Source of the DNA: Chionis minor
Lineage: Eukaryota; Chordata; Aves; Charadriiformes; Chionididae
Assembly: GCA_013398295.1 (NCBI GenBank)
Contig: VZSF01001524.1
Location: 1,707,186 to 1,771,185, forward strand
DNA length: 64,000 bases
Direction: 5' to 3'
In this document: piece after piece, positions 1 to 12,424 of the stretch
Layout of the letters: every line of letters starts with the position of its first letter
How positions within the stretch are numbered: the first letter of the stretch is position 1
Notes under the pieces: model-generated
The model's input: the letters and a program-made list of their open reading frames with translations, nothing else
What the model was told of the DNA's origin: nothing
Databases searched by the model: none
Program-made: the position numbers and the translations under genes

Positions 1-3000
1 TCCTGTCTGTCCCCGAAATGATGGGCCCTGCTCTGTTCTGCCAACAACCCTGACTCAAGCTGCAGGTGCTTAGTATTTGGCAATTCATATGGGGTTTTGA
101 TGATTTTTGTATGGAAGCTCTCTGTCATATGGCTGACAAGGGGACTGTTCTTGTGTCTATCAGGGTGATGCCCAGTCCTTGACTGAGTATGGTTTATTGC
201 CAACACAAATATTGTTGTTGCAATTGCTATTTAATGAAAGTATTATTAATACTAAAGCAAAATATCTACATAGAAATCACTGTCAGATTTCTGTTAGTAA
301 AAGTACAGACATTGTTAACATGATAAATATATTTCATAGAAAAATAGTGACTCTGCAGACCAGGGCAGGATGCCACTGCGTCCCTGCTGGAGGTGATTAG
401 AGTCAACCTGAAGTCGTAGTAGGTAGTCACACCATAAGCACCACTGAGGTACTCTGTGGTCGCAGGTTTTGCAGGTCCCCATGGGTGTCACTAAGTCTTT
501 GAGAGCAATTTGCACTGAAAAGTGAGCACCTGTATGGATGTTATAAATACACCTTATCGTATCTGGGCCTATAGAGGAACTGTGGGTAAGCACAGGACTA
601 ACTCATTTAGGTGGTATATTTTTCATTTTGTGGGGTGTCATCTTAAGCTAACAGTGCATCCATGCTCCATCTGCTCTCCATATCTAACCCAAAGATATAA
701 GATTACCTAGTTTGGGTGAAGTTTGTGAAAGATAGAGTCAGAGAAGTGGAAGGGTGAAAAGAAGTAAGAGAAGCTGGGGAAAAAGTGAAGAAGAGTTGGG
801 AAAACTGCCCTATGAAGTTTAATCCGCGTGGCCCAAGTGGTGCAGTTTGCTTCTACTTTGAAAGTGATATGTGTTAACCTTTGGGAAATCGTGGCCATGT
901 AACACAGCTGGCAGATCAGAGCAGAGTGTATGGATGAATTCAGTTTTGTTGCCTTCATTACACCCTTTGCCACTATGTTGCACCATAAAGATCAAGAATT
1001 AGTCATTCATTCTAGTTCATTCACTAGCAAGAATTCAAGTAGACCTGCATTAAAAAGACATCAAAACCATTCATGTGCAGCTAATTCATTATGTGTCACA
1101 TAAACAATGGTTGAGATGAAAATGTCATAAGGAAACAAAGTAAATAAAAAAACCCAAACCCAAATACACATAAAACCTGATTGACAGAAACCAAATACTT
1201 TTACTTCCTGTCTTGCCCTAACAGTTAAGAGTCTTTAGCTGCAGAAGGCAAACAATGTAAAAGATTTGCAAAGGGAGGATATTGTGCTGAAAAACTACAC
1301 AGGGAGGATACTCGAAGCAGGATATTACGCAAACTTGTAACTTCGTCTGTGACTGCACCACAATAGGAAAGCATGTCATTGCTTGCTCCATTTAGTCTTA
1401 TTGGTGCATATCATTGCTTGTTCCTGTTCACCATTACTTGGGATTGGTAGCTATTAGACATAGGAGTGTAGCTTATGAAAGAGGATCCTGCAATGAAACG
1501 GTATCAGGAAGCACTAATTAATAGAGAGCAACACAGGAACTGGGAATTCTTAGATGACCATGGGGTATGTCTGTGCTAGCAATTAATTCAGAGCAGATCA
1601 GTAGATCAGAGCAAGCGGGGCTGATGTCTGTACCCTACATCTGCCCTGTATGAAGTTTGGGTTATAACTTGGGTTTGACTGAGCCCATTCCCTTTGACAG
1701 TGCATATGTTTTGGAGCTGCCTAAAGGATCAATTACTGCCTTGAATCTTTATGTCTTAGGTTGCAGCATGTTTAGTGCAAGCATAGGACAGATCTAGATC
1801 ACGCCATGCCTACATTAGCAATTATTGTGGTCCTGTAGGAGCACATCCATAGATCAAACAGCTGGATTAAGCCTATACTAGATCTGTCAGCATGTGGCAG
1901 TTATTTTGTCTTAGCTCTGATCTGGTCCCATGAACTCAAAGCTGGTTGGTAGGTAAGTGTATGGGATACGTTCCTGGAGCTCATCTTTCCATGTCTTTTC
2001 ATCTGAAAGGAATACAACCCAGGCGCTCCACGAGCCCTCTGCAAAGTGAACCAAACTGCTATTTGTTTGGTTCTAATATTCTATTTCCATAATACTAAAT
2101 ATTAGTAAGACTGGCTTCAAAACCACACTTCTGATGCAGCTGAAATGCTAACGTAGATGTACCCCTTAGTCTTCCCTAGAAGAAATGACAGGTACCAAAA
2201 GTGCTCTGGTAGCCAAACCAGCATGTGGCAAATGGAGGCAATCAGGGGCTTTCTTACAGAATTGCACTGCAGCTCTGAAATTAATGTTTATATAGACAAA
2301 GACAATGAGAGAAGCCTTGAAGCAAAGGAAAGACCCAGAAGAACAAAAAATATTGGCTTGTAGGCAGAATTGCTAGTGTTCTGGCAAAGATAAATACAGA
2401 AATGACTCTCCTGGGAGAAAGACTGGGAACATTTGGAAGAGAAAGCACAATAACTGGGGAAAACTGGCAACAAAGAGCAATCTTAAATTAACTTTAACCT
2501 GGTGTTAAGTCTTCTGTTTTGTTGCTTCTCATTTCAGATTTACGTGATCACCTGAGAAATTTCTTAGTTTATAAATAAAGCATAATCTTACATTAAAATA
2601 ATGTAAAACAGAAAAAAAATATTATTTTGTTGTTAAGAACAATATCTTCATAGGCACTGGAGCTGTGTTTGTGTGTATTATATTTTCAATATAATGACAA
2701 ATATGCTTTATAACTGTTAACTACTGAAAACTGTTAAGCAGGATACCACGTGCTCTGCTTTATAGTGTACAAACTAAACAAGTGACTACAAATTTGCAAA
2801 TATATTTAAGAAAGAGCCAAGTAGCTAATAAGGAGTAAAGTAATGCTTTGGAATATTTGTGCTGCAAGCCTATATTGCCAATAAAAGGAATACAAAAGAC
2901 AGAGAGTACTGAGGTCAAAGTCTATGTCATTCTTTTCACTTTTGAACAAAAAGTTTAGTGAGCAGTAGAGTGCTGTTCCTATGTAGGGTTTCCTCCCACA

Positions 3001-5040
3001 TTTTTATCCAATAAAAAGTAAGTTAGCACTTGCCTCAGAGGTGGCAGTATTAGACTTCCTCCTAGTCCACTTGTCCTTATTTTTCTCATCTTGTAAGAAC
3101 TCAGTATTTTGTCAGACCTCTAGTTGAGGCCCTTCACATTCAATTGAAATTAGAAAACTGTGATTAAGGGGAAAGTTCCTGCATAAATGAACACCCACTG
3201 ACCTTAATTGCATGAATTTCTTGCAGAATTGTGTTAAAGTATTGTCCTAAATTGCTTGCATTTACAGAAACTTGGAAAGGCTTGTGTACCTTACTGGCAT
3301 CCTACTTCACTATGCCAGGCATTCTGCTTTTCTCTTAAAATTTGCTATGTCAGAATAGCAATTCCTTTTGAGTGTGAGACACTCTGAACTCTCTGCTAAA
3401 GTTTATCTTTGTGGTGTACTGGAACTCTAACAGGTGGTAGAAAAAGACTAATGATAGTTGTTCACTGGATTACATCCTCTATACATCCTCTACCATGGGC
3501 ATTGTTCTGAGCGGTTCGCATTTTGGAAATCTGGTTTATCAGACCTACTTAGTGTTAGTGTCATCACCGAAAAGTCTGTGATCATCTGCTAGGTATGATC
3601 AAATAATCAGTGTCAGGGATTTTAAGAGCAGATGTTTCTGCTGCTTAAAGCTGTGGGGACTACTGCAGGAACTTGGGATGGTGTGGAGAAGATCTGCCTC
3701 CTTGTCTGCCCTGTCCCTTCTGCAGGAGGAACCCTGCCTCCCCAACCCTGCCAGGGAGTGAGCCAGAAAGCCTGGGGACATGGGACTCAGAGTCTCTGTT
3801 TTGACCATTCTTGAGTACCTACCTTACCTATAATAGAAACCATATATCAGCTAGAACGTCCTCAGTAACAGTTCTAGCCCCCATCTCTGGATCCACTCAA
3901 AAGCTAATGCTTACTTCCACAGGTTTAAGCCCTATCTCATGCAGTGCTACTCCATAGAGAGATTGTGTTTATCCCATTTCTTCATCTCATTCAAGTGATA
4001 AAAATAGTGTAATATAGGTTTCTACCAGACGGTTTCCAACTCATGTAGAATTTGTGTTTGGTTCCAGGTCATCTATGATGCTTCTGTTGTCATGAAACAT
4101 TTATTGGAGTTGTGCTATTAAAAACCTACAGCACCATCGAGCCTTTAACGATTACTATTGATCTCTTAGCCGTCAAAGGAGTATTTCTCTAAGTCCATAT
4201 CTGACTTAAAAAAAAAAAAGGGATTTTTTTTTTCTTTCTTTAAAGAAACAGACCTATTGGCAAGCACATTAAATTATTCCTTTCACATAAGGCATGTTTT
4301 CTGTGGAGGCCTGCCATGTTTGTTTCATATGAAGAGAACACACAATTTTTTTTTTTGTTGTTCAGTCAAATGCAGGAAATGTCCAATCATACCTCCTAAG
4401 CTTTCCTCCTACAGTAATGATTAATCACTCCATTTGAAGTGCTTGTATTTTTGTAGTTAGAAGGAAAGTATTGATAACTGATTAAGTTCAAGTTCTTCAA
4501 ATGCTGCATACATGACAGCAATGACAAATGTAAGTAATTACTTTGGTTTTAGTGGGACTTGCTTGTAAATCATGCTAAAGTATCTGAATACTTGGAGACT
4601 GACATTACTTTATGAGTTTGGACATATTCCAATCATTATTATAGAAGACCTATATATTCTGAGCGGTGATGAGTAAATTGTTCCTTAAAATTTGAATCAT
4701 CAAGCATATGAATTTACAAACAGAGAGATTTTAAGGGTATTGCAGCCAAAAGCATCACTGTTCAGATGTATTTTTCAATATTTTTTTGTCTGTATGTGTT
4801 ACAAGGAATTTTTTGTTTGTCCATAAAACCCTTGATGTGATTGGATATGATGCTGTATTTGGTTCACAAATATAAGTTATGGTTAAATATTTAGGAAAAT
4901 TAAGCTATGTTGGCTGAGGTCTGTCACTCTTGTAAGGGTAAATTAATATCCTACAGGTCAAGACAAGATTTACAGTTTGAAAGGCACAGATTAATACACC
5001 AACATGTGTCTTATAAGTACTTTTTTCAAAGCAACCTGAT
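1..5040. other. AT-rich noncoding stretch, no gene seen
   Basis: I see no recognisable gene, exon or transposon here. Open frames are short (under about 110 codons), overlap on both strands and lack familiar motifs. Minor features are a degenerate tandem repeat of about 36 bp at 1,371-1,424 (TCATTGCTTG[C/T]TCC twice), a short duplication of TACATCCTCTA at about 3,471-3,492, and facing A and T homopolymers at 4,209-4,234. It reads as neutral intergenic or intronic DNA. Confidence 0.6.
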
Positions 5041-5550
5041 CACAGAACCTCGGAGTCAGTCAGGTGGGAAGGGCCCCCAGGAGGTCTCTGGGCCAACTCC
5101 CTGCCCTGAGCAGGGCCAGCTCTGGGGTAAGACCAGGCTGCCCTGGACTTTCTTTGGGCAAGTCCCCAGGTTCTTCTCAGCAGACCTGCAATTTGGCCAT
5201 TCAGCCTGCAGCCTGCACTGATACAAATCAACAATCCATCCCAGGTGAATGACTTCACATTTGCCATTGTTGAGTTTCATAAGGCTCCTGGTGACCCATT
5301 CCTGTAGCTTGCCTAGATGCTGCTGAGTAGCAGCCCTTTCATTAAGCATTTCAGTTGCATTCTCTGGTTTGGTGGTGTCTGCAGACTTTGTGAGGGTGCA
5401 TCCTGTCTCCTCGAGGTCACCGATAGAGATATTGGACAGGATAGATCCCAGGATAAGGTTCTGGAGGAACTCCACTGGTAACTGGCCTTCAGTCAGGGTG
5501 CCCTGGCACCTTTGAGCCTGACAAATCCTCCATCTAGTAGCCACATGTCC
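5041..5550 (-). mobile_element. Old CR1 LINE fragment, reverse transcriptase plus 3' end
   Basis: This is a degraded copy of a CR1 non-LTR retrotransposon read on the minus strand. The frame 5,568 to 5,056 contains a stretch of about 80 residues that follows the CR1 reverse transcriptase order: QAQR, then LILGSILSN in place of the usual GSVLGPVLFN, then CTLTKSADTTK where an active copy has the FADD catalytic box, then LMKLNNGKCEVIHLG. Directly after the GKC block the sequence passes within about 120 bp into what looks like CR1 3' sequence (CACAGAA..., GGTGGGAAGGGCC read on the plus strand). Roughly the last third of the coding region therefore appears to be deleted. The many substitutions and the changed catalytic box indicate an ancient, inactive insertion. 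The subfamily cannot be assigned by eye. The upstream boundary near 5,550 is approximate. Confidence 0.82.
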
Positions 5551-8500
5551 AGTATATAACATGCTCACTTGGATACATTTGTGCTGTGAGAAACCACTTC
5601 AAATGCAACGATGGAGATGAACTCAAATTCACTAGTGCCATCATGCGAACAGAGAGTGATATTCTGATTCCTATTTTATTAAATGAAAGCCAGCTGTAGA
5701 CTAAATTCCTTAGGGCATTCTGAAAACTTAATTACAGTTCAGTACAGTACATGGTCTTTTTTCCCTACAAAACTTTTGGCCATAGCTGTGTGCATACTGG
5801 AGATCAACTGTTGTCTGGAGGCCCAGTAGAAGAACTTCATATCATCTATTTCCCTCTTTTCATTAGGTGGTATACTTCCTACACTCTGACTTCGTGCCAG
5901 ATATCATTATTTCTAACAATAAATAACAAGCAGATTTCATGAAGAAATATTCCCAACTTTTCCTAAATGCTGAGACCTGTGTAGCCCCATTAAAACCTAG
6001 TGGATTTTCCAAGATTTAAATGTTAGTATAACTCATAGCAGAATTTGCTCAGTGTCTTCCTGAGCATCTATTGCTTGTAGCTGTCTTTTCTCATATAAGT
6101 GATTGTTTACTCTCTTATTCTTCTCAATTAGAAGAAAGTGCTGAGACTCTCTATCCTGTAGACTATAAACTACAGGTGTCTCAAATTCTGTAATGAAGGG
6201 TAATGCAGGAAGGATCATGTCTCAAGTGCTCCCTGTGGAAGGGAATGTCTCACTTTCCAGCTTCCTCCATCAACACTTCAGAATTTCAAGTTGCTGAATT
6301 AAAAAGGTGTCAGGAATTCACCGCTTCTTTCTGAAATTTCATGTGTGGCAGCTAAAGTATCTAGCACTCTCTTAACACCCTACACTGAAATAATAAAAGC
6401 CCTCAGAAACAAATTACTGATCTCACTGAATATTGCTAGTCTTCTGCCTTTAGCATCACGTGGCGCAGAAATTCTGTGCCATTTCATCTGCTGGATAGTT
6501 GAAGAGTGTACGCCACGTGACATTCCTCCATACAATTTACAAATGTTTATGTATATTGCTTGAAATGTTTTGTAAATAAAAATTAACTCCACGGCATTAT
6601 CATGATTTATAAAACCTATACTGGGATTTAGGAGCCTATTTTGCAGCTTCGTGTAACTGCACAGTTTGCAGTGCGACACAAACTGAGGGTTGATTTGTGC
6701 TAGGACTGCTCAGCAACAGGCCAACTGCTGAGCAAGAAAATAAAGCAGCTCTCATGTACTCAGTGTAATAAAACAGCTCAGAGTCAAAACCTTGCTATTA
6801 AAAAGCTCATCTTCATGCTTCCCTTTTCAGCCCCACCACTTTACATCAGTGGCATCTTGTAGCGCAAGATAAATATTACTATTTTAACTTCTTGTTATCT
6901 TAGACCAAGCTACCAGAGAGAGATACCAGTAAAAGTGAGAGGGAGCTAAGCTATCAAGTCACAAACATTGCTTCTTGCAGCACTCTGGCTTTTTTCTTGG
7001 TGGTCTCCTGTTCCAGCTCAAACCAGGCTGCAGATGAATCTTTTTGTCGGTTTGTTTATGCCCTGTTACTGCTCACATAGATAGTATAAGCACTTCTAAT
7101 ATGCAGTACTTTTAATGAGATTTAAAGAAACGTGATTGTAGAGATTGGTTTGTAGAGATGGGGAATAAGTGAGTCAGAAAGGATGAATGAAAGACAGCAT
7201 AAACAGATGTTTACAGGGGAATGGTTCATTGAGTGCACGGAGATTTGTATGGCAGTGGGGCATGTTTCCCTCCAGGCACCCTCAAGTTCTTGGCGCAGTC
7301 TAAATGTGAAAAGCAATGCCGAGACTTACTAACGTGGTCCTACCACTCAGCTGTATGCAGTGTAAGGCAAACATTAAACATATTCTTCGGCACCTTGATG
7401 TTACTGTTCAATATCCCCAGCACGTGACAAATTTAAAGATTTCATCTCGTTGGCAAAGAAAACAGACGAGCTACACAGGAACCTGTGAATTATCCTTGTT
7501 TAGTTTTCCTTAAGACTCATTGGACTAAAAACCGTGCTGCACTTCTTCATGGTGTGACCTCCTGCATAGCCAAGATTTGGTCATTTCATGTTTTGTTGAA
7601 TTTCACTCTGGGAAGCTCATACTGTGATTTGGTGCTCTGACCATTTGAACGCTGATTTTTTGCCCCCTTTCTTCTCAAATCACATGGAGTAGTTCTTGAA
7701 TTTTGCAATGGTTGTGAGAAAATAAGTGTATTCAAAGGGTCAGATATGTTAGGAACTGGCAGAGCTCCATTGACTTGCTAGGGTTATGCCGCCCCAGCAT
7801 TCATAAAGGTCAGATGGTTACAGGCTAGTGAGAGCAACATGACATTTAGGGCTTTGGCCATATCCCAAATTTATGTGGTCAGCTTTGGGGTGTTTTTTCA
7901 GAATTTGGGGTTTACTGGCTTCCATCTATTTGCCCTTTGTAAATATTCAAAATCTTTTAAAATGTGGCTTGCTTAGATAGCAAACCAGAACACTTGGCTT
8001 GCCAAAATGTGTCTGTGCTTTAATCTTCTAAAACAATGACTTTGTATGGAGTCCTTCCTCAATAATTTTGTGCACATGGCTTTTATAGTGTGCCATGCTT
8101 GTGAATGCTAACCTCACAAGTAAGTGAGCAAAACGGAAGGTCCGGCACTGAAATCAGTTGTTGTCGTGCAAGTGAATAATGGTGCTATGCTTGTGAACCA
8201 GCATCCAGGTTAACTAATTGAGGATACAAAAGAAATGAAGAAAAAGATTCATAAGTAGATTTTTACAGCATCTCAGATTCTTGGTGATAATTCTGAGAGT
8301 GCAGATGAAGATTTTCTCCAACTTCACATGAAATTACAGACAAAGAGAGAGTTAGGTTATTTTAACTTATTCTACAGCACAACAGCACCTCTCTTATGGG
8401 CCTCATTTTCTTGAAGATGAGAACAAAATTATTTGGATTAAATTTGCCTTGTCACAAGTGTCAGAGTGGCTCACTCTTCCACAGTTTCATTCATCTTTCT

Positions 8501-8607
8501 GGGTAAAACAACATTTGGATTCTGCAGCAGATAGGAAGCAAAACTAATGATGAATATTTGTATAATCTAAAAGCACTTTCTCCTCCTTTCATTTGGGAAC
8601 ATTTGCA
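5551..8607. other. AT-rich noncoding stretch, no gene seen
   Basis: No gene or transposon is recognised. The one structured spot is the E-box pair at 6,456-6,520, listed separately. Another CACGTG core lies at about 7,422. Open frames are short and without familiar motifs. Confidence 0.55.
6456..6520. promoter_or_regulatory. Inverted pair of CACGTG E-boxes with an overlapping palindrome
   Basis: TCACGTGGCG at 6,456-6,465 is mirrored exactly by CGCCACGTGA at 6,511-6,520. Both contain the palindromic E-box CACGTG bound by bHLH-zip factors such as USF, MITF/TFE and MYC/MAX. A second near-perfect 19-base palindrome, GGCGCAGAAATTCTGTGCC, overlaps the first box at 6,462-6,480. The sequence shows the arms. 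Any role as an enhancer or as a folded structure is inference, and no promoter elements or transcript are evident nearby. Confidence 0.35.
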
Positions 8608-8627
8608 CTCTCTCTCTCTCTCTCTCT
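8608..8627. repeat. (CT)10 microsatellite
   Basis: An uninterrupted CT dinucleotide run of 20 bases followed by GTGTCC. Length polymorphism is likely. Confidence 0.95.
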
Positions 8628-9739
8628 GTGTCCCTGAGTTCAGCTGAATAGCAGCCAAACTACATCACTCAGTTATCTCATTAGTCTTTTATAAAGGGCA
8701 AGACAAACAAGTGAGCAACACTGAAGTATGAAGGGCTTAATTTCAGGGAAAAAATGGTTTCTCTGTGCTCTGAGATAGAGTTGGAAAAACTGAACTTTAA
8801 ATTAATCTAAGAAACACATAAAAAAGATATTTTTGAGTATAACATGAACAGGAACAGAAGAAAAAACTGATTTGGTTTATATGCTCTGTTAGTAAAATTC
8901 TTTATGCCTGCCTGTTGCACATTGAGAATAAGCTAGTTTACAAGTTTTGAAGGATACATATTATAAAAGGAGAAAACCAACAGTTGCTAATCCTTACATG
9001 ATGATGTGTGCCTGCTTCAAATGGTGATGGGCAAGTGACAAATTAAAGCGGTCTCAAACATCTGAGAGAAGAGCCGGATACTTCTTTTAACTTTTTTAGT
9101 TCAGTAAAACAGTCATTAATGAGAAGCAGGTTGTATAGTACATTGCATCATTATATAAAATTCTAACAGGGTTCCTGAGTCCTAAAATACATCAAGTGTT
9201 GAAGTAAAAGCATAAATGGTAAATCAAATTCCATTAAACTTTCAAAAATCATGGGCTATGCTACTGATTCACTGTGTAGTCTTTTACTCATCTGTATTCT
9301 GTAATTTGTCAAGAGAGGCAGGAAGAGACATCTCAACAGAGATTTGCCATTAGTGTTTGATGTCATTAGAAGTAGTGCTATTTCTATTTCTGATGCAATA
9401 GTTAGTTTTTGGAACCTACAGTGTTCCCTGTTTGAAGTCAAAGCCAAAATTGATTTATGTGATCTTTATTCTGGAAAGATATAGAAAGCGTAAGTTTATG
9501 TAACATATTGCATTAATAATAGAGCGAAGTGGTTGCTCTGTTTGCATTATAACTTTGCCTTTTTGTTGCTTTAATATGTTGCATGCAATATACAAATAAC
9601 ATTTGTATAGTACTGTGTCTGACAACACAGTACTGGAATTCCAAAGCGGTTTTGCTGGTCTACAAATTAATTTAAAAAAAAATAAAATAAATAAGAAAAG
9701 AGAACTTGCCATTGGTTGGTTCAACTACTGCTGTAGCTG
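8628..9739. other. AT-rich noncoding stretch, no gene seen
   Basis: No gene, repeat family or regulatory cluster is recognised. The open frames at 9,256-9,447 and 9,455-9,724 (minus) are low-complexity translations of AT-rich DNA. Confidence 0.55.
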
Positions 9740-10470
9740 TGTGCTGGTTCCCAGCGTTCTGGTAGCTTGACTGAGTAATGGCCAGGTGCACATCTGCAGC
9801 AGATGTTGTTGCTCTCTGCTGCCTCCTGCTGCCCCCTACCTACTCCTAGGGCTACGTGAGAGGGTATTGGTTTGGCGCCAGGCTTGTCAGTAACAGGGGC
9901 AAAACCAAGTGTGGTTGTCCAAAGATAAAAACTCAGGCGCGGGCTTCTCCTATAACAGGAAGCAGAGGAGATGAGTTAAGCATGGAAAAAGAAGCAGAAA
10001 ATGAGACCCGGAGGTTCAGGCTTGCAGCTCCTGCTGCAGGTGCAGAGGTGTAAGGGCTGTGACAGCCATAGCTGCTCCTAAATGGAGCTGATTTTGCTCC
10101 CTAAAAATAACATCATTCTTGACTGCTCTCAGCAGCAGGGAGAGCAGCCAGCCTGCTTCCCAGGGCTCAGCATAGGCAGCATGGGTTAGAAGCAGCACGG
10201 CCTTTCCCCCAGCCCACCAAGGTACTGTAGCTGCCCTGTGTAGCTGCCTATTTTCCCTGCCTCCTCCCAGTAGTAGCCAACAACATTTAGTGTTGATAAC
10301 GGAGCTGAAATCTTAAGGAACCATACTGGGGAGGGGCGGGGGCGAGTGGGGAATGTACAGCCGCGGTCCCTTGCAAAGTGTTCCAAGTAATTAAGCACCT
10401 GTTTTTGCAATTTCCCACTGAAGTTAAGCAAATAGCATTGAACCTCAGTGTGGACCAGTGCTTTGCTCTA
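9740..10470. other. GC-richer pocket, possible regulatory DNA
   Basis: Base composition rises sharply compared with the flanks, with scattered CpG, several CTGCTG/CAGCAG motifs and the G-rich block at 10,328-10,351. Open frames occur on both strands (for example 9,856-10,053 plus and 10,186-10,431 minus), as expected when GC content reduces stop codons. None reads as a known protein. It could be a distal regulatory element, an exon of an untranslated RNA or an unrecognised old repeat. The sequence alone does not decide. Confidence 0.3.
10328..10351 (+). promoter_or_regulatory. G-quadruplex motif / GC-box cluster
   Basis: Four guanine runs of 4, 4, 5 and 4 bases are separated by loops of 1, 1 and 5 bases. 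This satisfies the canonical G3+N1-7 quadruplex rule on the plus strand. The central GGGGCGGGGG also matches an SP1/KLF GC box. Either role is inferred from the motif. Confidence 0.55.
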
Positions 10471-10833
10471 CTTTTACAATAAAGATTGATAATTTCTTGG
10501 GGTTTTCTGGTGGTTTTTTTTGGTTTTTTTTAAATTGTTTATCTATACTGTTCCTCGATAACATGCTGTGTATCCTCACCCGTTGTTCGTTAGGTCTTCT
10601 GTAATGCCAGAAAGCTTTCTCAGGTATCCTTTTGCCAGATTGTTTCAGCACAGATGTGTTACAGAAGTTTTGGTATGAAAGCCTGATGCTTCATACTTTT
10701 TTCATTGCAGCCTGCCAGAGCTGTGAATGGCAGCGATGACATGTCACTGATGTCAGCACAACCAGGCAGAATATATAATTATGGTGTCTTTGGCTGTGTT
10801 TCCTCTGGGGAACTCTGCATTTTAGGTTGTGTG

Positions 10834-11258
10834 GAATCAACTGCAACATAAAATAAGCTTGATATGCAAATACAGATTCTATCATGTGGATACAGGTATT
10901 TACTCATTCCTTTCATTTCAACTCTTTTTTCCCCCCTCAGTTTAAAAACAAAAAAAGTGTCACTGACTTTTCAGCTTGTGTCTTATATCAGACATTCACA
11001 TCTTTTGAGGCCAGTGTGCCAAAGAATCCACAGCAGAATTTTTTCCTCTTGATGAAAGTGGGCAAAGCCCCAAAAATAGGTTTGACTTTAAGGTGTGGAG
11101 CATTCTCAATTCTCACACATTTATAAAGGCATGTTCCTACTGAACACCTTGCATGAGCACAGCACCTTTCAGGATGGGGACCTGCAGTTACTCCAGTTAC
11201 CACCAGCCACACTGGTGGCTAATGCACAAGAAATATCAATACAGTAGAATATGACAGC
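10834..11258 (+). repeat. Left arm of a large inverted repeat
   Basis: This segment is the reverse complement of 12,425-12,867. Reading the two arms against each other by eye, the inner roughly 260 bp (left about 10,986-11,246) are identical. The outer part has a few substitutions, homopolymer length differences and two small insertions present only in the other arm. The arm is about 425 bp long and contains, on the minus strand, a 74-codon frame (11,212 to 10,988) that is duplicated exactly in the other arm. No target-site duplication is visible beside the outer ends. The arms could come from an inverted duplication, be the long terminal inverted repeats of an unrecognised 2 kb transposon, or be two copies of an unrecognised interspersed repeat in opposite orientation. 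A known family is not recognised. Confidence 0.9.
10988..11212 (-). other. 74-codon open frame in left repeat arm, coding status doubtful
   Basis: Open from ATG to stop. The predicted product is cysteine-rich (paired CC at about residues 17-18 and 59-60, six cysteines in all) and ends ...TLASKDVNV. It is identical residue for residue to the frame at 12,471-12,695 because the DNA is identical. There is no clear promoter or polyadenylation context and no family resemblance. The DNA identity of the arms explains the matching frames without selection on protein, so I treat it as probably noncoding. Confidence 0.2.
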
Positions 11259-12424
11259 AGACAGCAGGCAGTTACTGCGGACAGCAGTGACTGCAAGGAG
11301 GAAGAGGACCATTGCTTTTACTCCCTCTCCTTTCTCCCCCCATCAAACCGGTTACCTGTCACCAGCTGGAGGTGGACAGTCCTGCCTGACTGGGGCTTCC
11401 CTTACAGAGGGAAGCAAATGCTGCCTGTGCCTGGCCATCGTGGAGGGAGGAGGGTGGAGAGGGACTTTTTAAGCTGCTTGTTTATCAGAGGCTTGGAAAT
11501 GAGCTGGGGGTCAGAATAACTCAGATTTGTCTGTCTGTTAATGCCCAGCTCTGTTTAATATCAAAGACAGCTGTAACACTTGCACAAGGCAGAATCTCAG
11601 CTGCTCAGCTATCTTCCTTTACCATGCAGGAAAAGGCCAGCTAAGACTGTTTTTTTTAATGGAAACACGGCTCTGCAATGTATAAACAGAAGTTAGACAG
11701 AAATCTTGAACAATAATCAGACTGTAAGTTTATTCTTTGTTTTGATTTTTGTTTCAGGTTTGTTTGGTTTTTAATCCTTTTTAGCAGAGGGGTTGTTAAT
11801 ACCTGGTACTGTGGACCAAGAAAAAAGGAACAAGCCCGGAAAAAACACATCCTGTCCTAGGACTAGATTCTTCCTTTGGTTGTGTGTGTGTGATTCCTAT
11901 TGACTTCATGAGCTATTGTGCAAGTAGAGCTAAGCACAGAACTCGACCTGCTGATTTAGCAAGCCTAAGTTTAAGTTTCATATGTGTTCTTATCCAGTTA
12001 AGCAAACAACTATTTCTACTGCGAGATAAATGCTCTCCACTGAGATGTCTTGAGCCTGTACTTGGCCGCTGTAGGTTTTCTTCTGTTTCCCACAGAAACC
12101 TCTCTGTCTGACCACTGGGTGTCAGTGAAAGACTGTGAAGTAATTTTCTGTAATTAAATATGCCTGTGTTTCTCTCAGGCTCTGTAGGTGTTCTTCAGTT
12201 AAGGTGGCCTGGGCAATTTTAAGAAAACTGACTGGCATACACCAGGAGTGTATAATAATTAGGAAAACCAACTCAGATCAGTAAGTTAGTCCTGAACCAG
12301 TTCATTATTCTATATGAAATAATTAATACTACCATGGGCAGTTATGAAAGGAAAGAAAAAAAAATCCTTCTTCTTTTTCAAGTGCAAACACTATTCCTAA
12401 CATCGCACAATCTAGTGGTACAAA
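11259..12424. other. Spacer between inverted repeat arms
   Basis: The unique DNA between the arms is 1,166 bp. It begins with short GACAGCAG repeats (11,253-11,286), has a GC-richer first 220 bp and then becomes AT-rich. At 11,890-11,975 it carries a possible old interspersed-repeat relic, listed separately. Open frames such as 11,251-11,472 and 11,884-12,111 (plus) have no recognisable motif. No transposase-like or replication-like frame is present, which argues against an autonomous transposon. Confidence 0.6.
11890..11975 (+). repeat. Possible ancient sauropsid interspersed-repeat relic
   Basis: The run ATTGACTTCATGAGCTATTG, followed by AGTAGAGCTAAGCACA and GCTGATTTAGCAAGCCTAAG, resembles a phrase found repeatedly in turtle, crocodilian and bird genomes (ATTGACTTCAATG..., TTAAGCACA..., ...CCTAAGT). 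The match is from memory and approximate. The family name is not assigned. Confidence 0.3.
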
